A DNA stretch of 62,679 nt from Citrobacter freundii (lineage in GTDB: Bacteria; Bacteroidota; Bacteroidia; Chitinophagales; Chitinophagaceae). Every line of letters starts with the position of its first letter. Position 1 is the first letter of the stretch. The stretch covers positions 1 through 62,679 of the forward strand of contig QFQQ01000049.1 of the NCBI GenBank assembly GCA_003243445.1. The letters are read 5' to 3'. Position numbers and translations under genes: made by a program. Below are positions 44,381 through 52,172 of the stretch, in pieces. The notes beneath the pieces were generated by a model. That model worked only from the letters and a program-made list of their open reading frames with translations, made no database searches and was not told the origin of the DNA.

Positions 44381-45388
44381 ATGAATTTACAACAGAGGAT
44401 CGCTTTGCTTGACCAGTTAGGACAGTACATGCGTTCGAGTGACGAGGAATGGATGGCGATCAAAGAAAGGGCCTCGCGCGAGAATGGCTGGTTCACGCCT
44501 GAATTTGTGGAACTGGCTTCGACGCAGATCGCTGAGTCGTTCCTGCAAAAAAGCATACTGGAAAAATGGGTTGCCTCATATCAATTGCCGGAGGAAAACA
44601 CCGCTCCGAAATCGGTCGGCCTCGTAATGGCGGGTAATATTCCCATGGTCGGCTTTCATGATCTGCTGTGTGTGTTCGTTACAGGACATCAAGCTGTGGT
44701 GAAAACATCATCCAAAGACAAGATCCTGATCCCCCATCTCGTGAAAAAAATGACTGAATGGAAAAAGGAAGTATCGGAACTGATCACCTTTGCAGACCGG
44801 CTCACGGGCTGCGACGCGTATATTGCTACCGGCAGCAATAATTCCGCAGGCTACTTCGACTACTATTTCAAAAAATACCCCCATATCATCCGGCGTAACC
44901 GCACTTCCGTTGCCGTATTAAACGGTAAAGAAACGCAGGCAGAACTGGAACAACTGGCAGACGATGTGCACCTGTTCTTTGGCCTTGGCTGCCGTAATGT
45001 CACAAAGCTCTATGTTCCCGAAGGCTACAATTTCGAAGCCCTGCTCGCGGCATTCCGGAAGTACAACTATATGTTCGATCATCACAAGTACAAGAACAAT
45101 TTCGACTATAACCTGGCCATCCATCTGCTGAACAACAAATTTTATATGAGCAATGACTCGATCTTACTGGTGGAAGACGCTTCGCTCTTCTCTCCAATCA
45201 GCCAGCTCAATTATGAATTCTATCAGGATGAAGCCACATTGAACGGGGAACTCAATAAACTCATTTCCAACGACGACCTGCAATGCATCGTCGGCCAGCA
45301 CCATATTCCATTTGGAAAAGCGCAGCAACCGGCTGTGGATGATTATGCGGATGGGGTGGATACGATGGCGTTTCTGAAGGCGCTTTAG
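44381..45388 (+). CDS. Acyl-CoA reductase (LuxC-type)
   Basis: A 335-residue NAD(P)H-dependent acyl-CoA reductase of the LuxC / aldehyde dehydrogenase superfamily. VGLVMAGNIPMVGFHDLLCVFVTGH is the cofactor-binding start, ATGSNNSAGYFDYYF a substrate-side loop, and the nucleophilic Cys lies in FFGLGCRNVTKLYVP. It reduces acyl-CoA to an aldehyde in known members; the substrate here is not known. ATG 44381 (MNLQQRIALLDQL) is chosen over the 16-codon upstream extension, which runs across the operator. Confidence 0.85.
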   Translation: MNLQQRIALLDQLGQYMRSSDEEWMAIKERASRENGWFTPEFVELASTQIAESFLQKSILEKWVASYQLPEENTAPKSVGLVMAGNIPMVGFHDLLCVFVTGHQAVVKTSSKDKILIPHLVKKMTEWKKEVSELITFADRLTGCDAYIATGSNNSAGYFDYYFKKYPHIIRRNRTSVAVLNGKETQAELEQLADDVHLFFGLGCRNVTKLYVPEGYNFEALLAAFRKYNYMFDHHKYKNNFDYNLAIHLLNNKFYMSNDSILLVEDASLFSPISQLNYEFYQDEATLNGELNKLISNDDLQCIVGQHHIPFGKAQQPAVDDYADGVDTMAFLKAL

Positions 45389-45406
45389 CACGGGAAAGTT
45401 TGGAAG

Positions 45407-45703
45407 GACCGCCGACAGCTGACCGCCGACGCTTCCTTAGGAAGATAACCGCCTGCCGATTGGGAGGAGTATATCCAAATACTTTTGAGCATCCACGAAG
45501 ACCGACCGCCGACCGCAGACGCTTCCTTAGGAAGATAACCGCCTGCCCGATTGGGAGGAGTATATCCAAATACTTTTGAGCGTCCGCGACGGCCGACCGC
45601 CGACCGCAGACGTTCCGTTAGAAAGATAAACGCCTGCGCAATTGGAAAGATATATTCAAATACTTTTGAGCGTCCGCGGTCGGCGGTCGGCTGTCGGCGG
45701 TCT
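45407..45703. repeat. ACCGCGG-family locus with threefold ~90-bp tandem amplification
   Basis: Outer arms 45407-45431 and 45677-45702 are inverted. Between them the unit [arm variant + GCTTCCTTAGGAAGATAACC core + TATATCCAAATACTTTTGAGC] is repeated at offsets of 90 and 91 bp (starts near 45407, 45499, 45590). The third copy is more diverged. The region shows how an inverted locus grows by tandem duplication. Confidence 0.9.
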
Positions 45704-45921
45704 ATACTTCCTGCCCATTCACCGAAACACCCCTTTCTCCTTTCCCTTTTTGTTAATAAATTTGTAGAGAAGTACGAAACCCTTAGTAAATGATTTGTTA
45801 AACTAAATCATTGGAAAAGAAAACAAAATGACAGTTTGTTATTTTGTATGGTAAAGGCACACTATTTGAAAATGATAGTCAGACCGAATAATACTTTACA
45901 CAAAAAAAATAGAAAAAGAAT
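45704..45921. other. htrA upstream region
   Basis: A-T rich. Contains a perfect 8-bp inverted repeat AATGATTT / AAATCATT (45789-45796 with 45805-45812) in the expected promoter region of htrA; a possible regulator site. No gene. Confidence 0.45.
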
Positions 45922-47466
45922 ATGAAATGGAAACAACTCTTGCTGGTGGTCGCAGTTAGCGCCGCATCAGCTGTTGGCAGTGTTTGGGTGTATGGAAAAT
46001 TGAATTCACCAAAGTCTTCATTGGTGACTACGCAAGACGGTAAGCTGCCAGTAAACTATGCCGGTTTTAATGAAAATATCGCCGGTGCTCCTGCGGACGC
46101 GGTTGATTTCACCAAGGCGGCAAACGCAGCCGTACCTGCTGTGGTGCATATCAAAACGAAGATCGCTGCGAAAAAGATCAGCAATGGCCTTCGCAGCCAG
46201 GGTCAGGGCGGAATGGATGATTTCTTCGATCAGTTCTTCTTCGGACCTGGTGGTGGTACTATGATCCAGCCTGAACAAAGAGCTTCAGGTAGCGGTGTAT
46301 TGTTGAGTGAAGATGGTTATATCGTCACAAACAATCACGTGGTATCTGATGGACGTGAAGGTGTGGCGGAAGAGATCACCGTTACATTAAGCAATAAGAA
46401 ATCTTATCCCGCAAAAGTGATCGGCCGTGATCCAAGTTCAGACCTTGCTGTATTGAAGATCGATGCAACTGGTCTGCCTTACATGATTTATGGCAACTCT
46501 GATAACGTGAAGCTTGGTCAGTGGGTACTGGCAGTTGGTTATCCGCTTACGCTGGAAACAACCGTTACAGCCGGTATCGTAAGTGCGAAAGGCCGTTCGA
46601 TCGGTATCAACAGCCGCCAGAGTGCTTCACCAGTTGAGTCGTTCATTCAAACAGATGCCGCGATCAACCAGGGTAACAGCGGTGGTGCATTGATCACTCC
46701 TGAAGGACAACTGATCGGCATCAACTCTGCGATCCTTGCTCCGAACGGAACTTATGCAGGTTATGGTTTTGCTATCCCTGTGAACATTGTTCGCAAAGTG
46801 GTAAGCGACCTGATCGAATTCGGTGATGTAAAAAGAGGTTACCTCGGTATCTCTTACAGCCCAAGTCAGTCACAGAACGAAAGTATGGTCAAACAATCCG
46901 GTGTGAAAGACGGTCAGGGTGTATATGTGCAGACTGTTCCTGCTGATGGCGCTGCTGCAGCGGCCGGTATCAAGAAAGGAGATGTGATCACTAAGGTAAA
47001 CGGTAACAGCGTATCAAGCGGCATCGAAATGAGCGGTCACCTTGCCAGCCTCAAACCTGGTGAAAAAGTACCGGTCACTTATATCCGCGCAGGAAAAGAA
47101 ATGACAGCGAACGTTGTGCTGAAAGGTACTGCCAGCAAGATCGAAGATATCAGCTCCGCTGAGATAGTGGGCGACAGACTCGGTCTTGAACTCGAAAACC
47201 TCGATGCGAAAAAAGCAAAAGAATACGATGTAGCCGGTGGTGTGATCGTAAAAAAGATCAAAGATGGTGGTCCTTTCTCCGGAACAAGGATGGAACAGGG
47301 CTTTATCATCACCACGGTAAATGGCCAGGATGTTAAGAATGCAGATGAGCTTGGAAAATACATGAACAATGGAACAGGCCGTCTCAAACTTGAAGGCATT
47401 TATCCGGGTTATAACGGAACTTATACTTACCAGGTGAAACTTGGTGATGAAGATGGAGATTTTTAA
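45922..47466 (+). CDS. HtrA/DegP-type periplasmic serine protease with two PDZ domains
   Basis: Envelope quality-control protease and chaperone. Of 514 residues: N-terminal signal or anchor helix (~5-25), trypsin-like protease with His139 (TNNHVV), Asp174 (SSDLAVLKI) and Ser253 (NQGNSGGALI), then PDZ1 (~300-395; GYLGISY..) and PDZ2 (~410-505; DRLGLELENL). Full DegP/DegQ length. Compare the sigma-linked protease at 3927, which has the protease fold but no PDZ. It ends at a strong terminator. Confidence 0.95.
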   Translation: MKWKQLLLVVAVSAASAVGSVWVYGKLNSPKSSLVTTQDGKLPVNYAGFNENIAGAPADAVDFTKAANAAVPAVVHIKTKIAAKKISNGLRSQGQGGMDDFFDQFFFGPGGGTMIQPEQRASGSGVLLSEDGYIVTNNHVVSDGREGVAEEITVTLSNKKSYPAKVIGRDPSSDLAVLKIDATGLPYMIYGNSDNVKLGQWVLAVGYPLTLETTVTAGIVSAKGRSIGINSRQSASPVESFIQTDAAINQGNSGGALITPEGQLIGINSAILAPNGTYAGYGFAIPVNIVRKVVSDLIEFGDVKRGYLGISYSPSQSQNESMVKQSGVKDGQGVYVQTVPADGAAAAAGIKKGDVITKVNGNSVSSGIEMSGHLASLKPGEKVPVTYIRAGKEMTANVVLKGTASKIEDISSAEIVGDRLGLELENLDAKKAKEYDVAGGVIVKKIKDGGPFSGTRMEQGFIITTVNGQDVKNADELGKYMNNGTGRLKLEGIYPGYNGTYTYQVKLGDEDGDF

Positions 47467-47468
47467 TT

Positions 47469-47499
47469 CGATGATCGATGTTCGATGCGCGATGATCGA
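47469..47499. repeat. Single-arm heptad repeat, GATGnTC family
   Basis: GATGATC, GATGTTC, GATGCGC, GATGATC directly after the htrA stop. No opposite arm is found before or beyond the IS element. Confidence 0.85.
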
Positions 47500-47523
47500 A
47501 TACGGTTTGAAAAGTTTTATATG

Positions 47524-47559
47524 AAAAGAGACCTTCCGATAGTGGAAGGTCTCTTTTTT
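47524..47559 (+). terminator. Terminator of htrA
   Basis: Perfect 14-bp stem (47524-47537 with 47544-47557), 6-nt loop, ending in a T-run. Confidence 0.93.
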
Positions 47560-47605
47560 ATACCAGCACTGTGTTCCGGATTGTAAAGGAGGTTCCCGCA
47601 GATTA

Positions 47606-47832
47606 TAAGATATACAAGAAAATATAGAACAAGGTTGCTAACTTTTAGCTGGCAGATGGAAGAAGCCTATGCTTTTGAGCCCCTCGCAGATTCTGGTTAG
47701 CATGTATGCAAAAGCCGCAAGTAGAAGTTGCGGCTCTTGAAGAACAAAGTGGTGATGCCTTTTGGCAATCCCGTATGGAATATTCTTGAACGTAAAGATA
47801 CATGCTCCATGGCCTTTTTTAAAACGAAAGTT
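47606..47832 (+). ncRNA. Candidate bridge-RNA region of the IS110 element
   Basis: In the IS110 group the left non-coding end encodes a bridge RNA that pairs with target and donor DNA. Here TGCTAAC (47636-47642) can pair with GTTAGCA (47696-47702), enclosing a 53-nt loop, and GCCGCAA / TTGCGGC (47714-47734) forms a second hairpin. The first loop contains CGCAGATT (47685-47692), identical to the target arm at 47597-47604, as a left target guide would be. No right guide was found. Folding and guide assignment are inferred. Confidence 0.45.
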
Positions 47833-49164
47833 ATGGCAGCAAAGCAAATGACAATGAAGGTCGTCAATACGCAGGCAGCGGGTATTGATGTAGGCTCCCG
47901 GAGCCATTATGTAGCTGTAGGTCAGGGTGTTGATCAGGTCAAAGAGTTTGGAGTATACAACCGGGATCATGAGTTGATGATCGACTGGCTTAAGGCTCAT
48001 CAGGTAACCACTATTGCGATGGAAAGCACCGGTAATTACTGGCAGACCCTGTTTTCGGCGCTTCAGGAGGCTGGCTTTGAGGTGCTATTGGTCAATGGGC
48101 GCCACACCCAAAATGTTCGCGGTAAAACAGATGTAAAGGATTGTCAGTGGCTGCAACAATTACACAGTCTGGGACTATTACGGGGGAGTTTTTTGCCTTC
48201 TGGGTCGATTGATCGGATGAGGACTTATCAACGGCATCGTAACTGGTTGATTGAACAATGCGCTGCGTTAAGCAATAAGATGCAGAAAGCCATGCGGCTG
48301 ATGAATATCCGGCTGGATATTGCGCTGAGTGATATTCTGGGCAAGAGTGGACGTCGTATCATCGAAGCCATTTTAAATGGAGAACGCGATGGTCAGCAAC
48401 TGGCCTGCCTGGTAAGTGGCCATGTGAAGAAAAGCCCTCAACAGATCGCTGATGCCTTAACCGGTAACTGGAAGCCGGAGCTGTTGTTTGAACTACAGGA
48501 TTGCTATGAGCTTTATAAGGTGTATGAGCAACGCATAGCCAACGTTGATAGTCAGCTGGAGGCTTTATTAAAAGAGTTAACGCCTATGGTGGCAGTGCCT
48601 GCGCTGGACCTGAAGCGTAAACGATCTTATCGCAATCAACAACAATTTGATGTCCCGTTATTAAGCCACCGATACCTTGGCGTGAATCTTTTTGACATAG
48701 ATGGGATCAGTCACGCTACTGTGATGAGCTTTTTGACAGAAATAGGCCTTGATATTTGTAAATTCCCCACCGCTAAGGCTTTTACTCATTGGTTACGACT
48801 GGCTCCTAATAATAAAATTACCGGTTCGCGCGTAGTCAGTAGCCGAACTCCCAGAGGTAAGCACGCTTTTGCATTGGTATTACGGAATGCAGCCAACTCT
48901 ATCGGGCTGAGCAAGGCCGGTACATTAAAAAGCTTTTTCGCCCGCATCGCTTTTAAGAAAGGAAGAGCAGCCGCCATTACCGCAACCGCCAGAAAACTGG
49001 CGGTTATTATCTGGAATATGGTTACAAAACAGCAACCCTACACTCCCATCTCCGAAGATTGCTATGCAGACAAAATCAGGACTTCTGTATTGTCCAATAT
49101 CAAAAAGAAACTTCAAAAACATCATCTATCAATCCCTGATTTGCAAGCTATCATGATTAGTTAG
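47833..49164 (+). CDS. IS110-family transposase (DEDD recombinase)
   Basis: A 443-residue recombinase that moves the element, apparently intact. The N-terminal RuvC-like DEDD domain has AAGIDVGSRSHYVAVG (first Asp), TIAMESTGNYWQTLF (Glu) and VRGKTDVKDCQWLQQL (two Asp). A helical middle region is followed by the C-terminal Tnp domain (DIDGISHATVMSFLTEIG, FTHWLRLAPNNKITGSRV with the catalytic Ser region after). I start at ATG 47833 (MAAKQMTMKVVNTQAAGIDVG); an open frame continues upstream to 47728 through the structured RNA region and is less likely. Confidence 0.92.
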   Translation: MAAKQMTMKVVNTQAAGIDVGSRSHYVAVGQGVDQVKEFGVYNRDHELMIDWLKAHQVTTIAMESTGNYWQTLFSALQEAGFEVLLVNGRHTQNVRGKTDVKDCQWLQQLHSLGLLRGSFLPSGSIDRMRTYQRHRNWLIEQCAALSNKMQKAMRLMNIRLDIALSDILGKSGRRIIEAILNGERDGQQLACLVSGHVKKSPQQIADALTGNWKPELLFELQDCYELYKVYEQRIANVDSQLEALLKELTPMVAVPALDLKRKRSYRNQQQFDVPLLSHRYLGVNLFDIDGISHATVMSFLTEIGLDICKFPTAKAFTHWLRLAPNNKITGSRVVSSRTPRGKHAFALVLRNAANSIGLSKAGTLKSFFARIAFKKGRAAAITATARKLAVIIWNMVTKQQPYTPISEDCYADKIRTSVLSNIKKKLQKHHLSIPDLQAIMIS

Positions 49165-49386
49165 ATGGAATTCTACGTTGAAATAACAGTTGATAACGTG
49201 AAGATTTCCGTATTAGAACGCGCGGATTACGCAGATAACAACCTGCTCTCAGCACCTGATCTGCGAAATCAGCGCCTTCCGATAACAAGCTATTGAATTA
49301 AAGAGGCACTTTTCTATAACAGCACTGATAAAATCTGCGTAATCTGCGGGAACCCTACGTACTGCATTTATCAAGAACCATCAGAT

Positions 49387-49908
49387 CTATGAAAGCAGCA
49401 ATCCCGAGATCTGATCCCAGTTGTTGACCCGCTGATGTCTTCCTGTATCAGCCTTTACATTGTGCGGTTGTGTAAAAAGCAGGCTTGTACTTCCTTTAAA
49501 TGAATCAAGATTACGGAAGTGATCATCGATCATAATATCTGCCTGTACAATTTGTTTCGATCCGCAGAATACGATCTGCTGCCATCCGATAAAAGGGAAA
49601 TGTTCACTCAGCCATTCAAGTTTCTCCGGCAGGCTTTTAGGAAATTCCATCGCTGCAGATACGATATACAGTTCGTATTTTTTATTCAGTTCTTCCACCA
49701 CCGGCACACATCCTTCTATCAACGGCGCGGTGCGGAAAAAATCCTTGGTGTGTACATATTTCATGATATGCGGAAATCCATCGCGCTCGGGCTTTCCGGC
49801 TACTTCTTCCATCGGGCGCAATTTTCCAAAATCCGCTTCATCCATTTTAAAAAACTGATGGTATACATCGGCAAGAACGCCGTCCATGTCTATTGCGATT
49901 CGTTGCAT
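49387..49908 (-). CDS. 5'(3')-deoxyribonucleotidase-like HAD phosphatase
   Basis: A 173-residue HAD-superfamily protein of the NT5C type. Motif I is RIAIDMDGVLADVY with the nucleophilic Asp and general acid Asp; motif II lies in YIVSAAMEFP; motif III/IV in QADIMIDDHFRNL. Length and motif spacing match small 5' nucleotidases that dephosphorylate (d)NMPs. It stands beside guaB, so a nucleotide-pool role fits, but they are separated by a repeat and may not be cotranscribed. Confidence 0.88.
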   Translation of the reverse strand: MQRIAIDMDGVLADVYHQFFKMDEADFGKLRPMEEVAGKPERDGFPHIMKYVHTKDFFRTAPLIEGCVPVVEELNKKYELYIVSAAMEFPKSLPEKLEWLSEHFPFIGWQQIVFCGSKQIVQADIMIDDHFRNLDSFKGSTSLLFTQPHNVKADTGRHQRVNNWDQISGLLLS

Positions 49909-49942
49909 GCAGGTTCTGTGTTGGGGGAGTTTGAGGGTTGAT

Positions 49943-50080
49943 AGGTTTCAAAGGATCCATAGGTTTCAGAGGTTCCATAGGTTCTTCCAACAGAGGGTTG
50001 TTACTTTAATCGTCATGCCTTGCAATCTGCGGCAGCAACCTATGAAACCTATCAAACCTCTGAAACCTATGGAACCTCTT
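49943..50080. repeat. Inverted repeat of 9-bp units, GGTTTCAnA family
   Basis: Left arm 49943-49984 and right arm 50037-50080 on the opposite strand, sharing the run CATAGGTTTCAGAGGTT. It lies between guaB and the nucleotidase gene, ending 4 bp from the guaB stop. Confidence 0.88.
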
Positions 50081-50084
50081 AAAC

Positions 50085-51578
50085 TTATCTTCTGCTGTAG
50101 TTCGGCGCTTCCTTCGTAATATCCACATCATGCGCATGGCTTTCACGCATGCCGGCATTGGTGATCTTTACGAATTGCGCTTTCTTCAGTTCTTCGATAG
50201 TTGAAGCACCGCAGTAGCCCATGCCGGCCCTGAGGCCGCCGACATATTGGTATACGATCTCTTTCAATGAACCTTTGTAGGCAACACGGCCTTCGATACC
50301 TTCCGGTACAAATTTCTTTACATCATCTTCAGGATCCTGGAAATAGCGGTCGCTGCTGCCGGTGGCCATTGCGCCGAGTGATCCCATCCCGCGATATTGT
50401 TTGAACTTACGGCCTTCATAGATGATCGTTTCGCCAGGGCTTTCTTCTGTACCGGCAAAAACGCTACCCATCATCACCACATCCGCGCCGGCAGCCAACG
50501 CTTTCACCATATCACCTGTATAGCGGATACCACCATCGGCAATAACCGGTATGTTCTTTTGTTTTAATACAGAATAAGCTTCCATCACCGCTGTCAGTTG
50601 TGGTACACCCGCACCTGCAACAATACGCGTGGTACAGATCGAACCAGGTCCGATACCAACTTTCACCGCATCTGCACCTGCATCAGCCAATGCTTTTGCA
50701 CCAGCAGCCGTGCCTATGTTACCTGCAATGACATTCATCTTCCTGAAATTCTTTTTCACCAGTTTCAACGCATCGATCACGCCTTTACTATGTCCGTGCG
50801 CACTATCCAGCGCGATCACATCCACACCTGAATGTTGTAAAGCAGCCACACGGTCCAGCAGGTCTTTGGTGATACCGACACCTGCGCCAACCAGCAAACG
50901 GCCATAGGCATCTTTTACGGCGTTAGGAAAACTTGTCACCTGCAGTATATCACGGTAAGTGATCAGGCCCATGAGTTTTCCACTTTTGCTGACCACGGGT
51001 AATTTTTCGATCTTGTATTTACGGAGAATGGTTTCTGCTTTTTTCAGATCGGTTCCTTCAGGAGCGGTGATCAGGTTTTCCCTGGTCATGATCTCGCTTA
51101 CTTTCATTTTCACATTTGTCTGGAAACGCAGATCGCGGTTCGTCAGGATACCCGCTAATTTTCCATCTTTACTAACAATAGGAATACCGCCGATCTTATT
51201 TTCTTTCATCAGGCGCAGTGCATCTCCGACGAGGGCATCTTCCTGGAGTGTAACGGGGTCAATGATCAGACCGCTCTCACTTCTTTTCACTTTCCGCACA
51301 TGGTCTGCCTGTTTTTCGATCGTCATGTTTTTGTGGAGAATACCCAACCCACCTTCGCGGGCCAGTGCCATCGCCAAAGGAGCTTCTGTTACTGTATCCA
51401 TCGCGGCCGACAGCAGCGGTGCATTCAGTGTTATATCTTTTGTTAAACGGGTCTTTATGCTAACATCGCGGGGCAATACCTGGCTATAACCTGGTATAAG
51501 TAACACATCGTCAAACGTTAAGCCTTCACCGAAAAATTTGTTGGAATTCTTGTCCGTGGGGGTAATTGTTCTTGCCAT
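50085..51578 (-). CDS. guaB: IMP dehydrogenase
   Basis: Oxidises IMP to XMP, the committed step of GMP synthesis. The 497-residue protein has LTFDDVLLIPGYS, the Bateman module of two CBS domains (~95-220), the catalytic Cys loop GIGPGSICTTRIVAGAG, DGGIRYTGDMVKALAAGAD, and the flap YRGMGSLGAM. Start ATG 51578 (MARTITPTDKN): the upstream TTG overlaps the promoter box. Confidence 0.97.
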   Translation of the reverse strand: MARTITPTDKNSNKFFGEGLTFDDVLLIPGYSQVLPRDVSIKTRLTKDITLNAPLLSAAMDTVTEAPLAMALAREGGLGILHKNMTIEKQADHVRKVKRSESGLIIDPVTLQEDALVGDALRLMKENKIGGIPIVSKDGKLAGILTNRDLRFQTNVKMKVSEIMTRENLITAPEGTDLKKAETILRKYKIEKLPVVSKSGKLMGLITYRDILQVTSFPNAVKDAYGRLLVGAGVGITKDLLDRVAALQHSGVDVIALDSAHGHSKGVIDALKLVKKNFRKMNVIAGNIGTAAGAKALADAGADAVKVGIGPGSICTTRIVAGAGVPQLTAVMEAYSVLKQKNIPVIADGGIRYTGDMVKALAAGADVVMMGSVFAGTEESPGETIIYEGRKFKQYRGMGSLGAMATGSSDRYFQDPEDDVKKFVPEGIEGRVAYKGSLKEIVYQYVGGLRAGMGYCGASTIEELKKAQFVKITNAGMRESHAHDVDITKEAPNYSRR

Positions 51579-51581
51579 GTG

Positions 51582-51589
51582 CAAAGGTA
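51582..51589 (-). promoter_or_regulatory. -7 promoter box TACCTTTG for guaB
   Basis: Perfect TAnnTTTG ending 3 nt before ATG 51578; the mRNA is expected to be leaderless. Confidence 0.65.
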
Positions 51590-51638
51590 GGTGAATGGGG
51601 GGAATCTAAAAAAATGGAAGTGGGGAGGGGGGGAAAGG

Positions 51639-52172
51639 TTCCAGAGGTTTCATCAGTTTAAGAGGTTTCATAGGTTGCTACCGCGCTTTGAGAAGTTCGT
51701 TAGGCTAAAAGGTTTTATAGGTGTAAAAGTTCAAAAAGTTTCATGACGTACTTAATTAGGAATGCCCGACGCCTTAAGAAAGTCTAAACGTTTTTATCTC
51801 TCCCTGATCGAGCTAATCCCTGCAATAAATTACTTTTCAAAGCGCGGTAGCAACCTATGAAACCTCTGAAACTTATGAAACCTCTGGAACTTTTAACTCC
51901 TTCCCGCCGGATCACCGGATCAGCGTCACCGTCCCCTTCTGAAACACCTTCTCCTTCGTATCCTTAGGTTAAAAGGTTTTATAGGTGTAAAAATTCAAAA
52001 AGTTTCATGATATACTTAAATAGAATGCCCGACGCTTTAAGAAAGTCTAAAAGTTTTATCTCTCCCTGATCGAGCTAATCCCTGCAATAAATTACTTTCA
52101 AAGCGCGGTAGCAACCTATGAAACCTCTGAAACTTATGAAACCTCTGGAACCTTTAACTCCTCCCCGCCGGA
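51639..52172. repeat. GGTTCCAnA inverted repeats with a ~262-bp tandem duplication
   Basis: Between guaB and a T9SS type-B gene. 9-bp-unit arms lie near 51639-51685 and, on the opposite strand, 51850-51895 and 52109-52156. From about 51700 the sequence is repeated once at an offset of 261-264 bp: 51700-51966 against 51962-52228. The duplication includes the last ~17 codons of the neighbouring gene; the extra copy of those codons (about 51917-51966) has no gene attached. Confidence 0.88.

Larger units (their letters stand above)
47606..49229 (+). mobile_element. IS110-family insertion sequence (about 1.6 kb)
   Basis: Limits deduced from the interrupted repeat arm: the left junction lies in or after GATTA at 47601-47605 and the right junction in or before GATTA at 49225-49229. 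There are no terminal inverted repeats, as is normal for IS110. One transposase gene fills the right part and about 230 nt of structured non-coding DNA the left end. The 5-nt GATTA shared by both ends leaves the exact boundary ambiguous. Confidence 0.8.
47591..49354. repeat. Inverted repeat (CGCAGATTA family) split by the IS110 element
   Basis: GGTTCCCGCAGATTA at 47591-47605 and GATTACGCAGAT at 49225-49236 join, over their shared GATTA, into an arm that is the exact reverse complement of 49333-49354 (22 nt). The element therefore inserted into the left arm of an inverted repeat of the same kind as the other intergenic loci. The spacer (49237-49332) also has a CTGATCTGCGAAATCAG hairpin. Confidence 0.85.

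Noticed and set aside
45407..45703. Possible CRISPR from direct repeats
   Set aside because: Units are ~90 bp and repeated in full including the would-be spacers; there is no variable spacer sequence.
47728..47832. N-terminal extension of the IS110 transposase from TTG 47728
   Set aside because: It would overlap the GCCGCAA/TTGCGGC hairpin; the conserved domain begins near AAGIDVGS, well served by ATG 47833.
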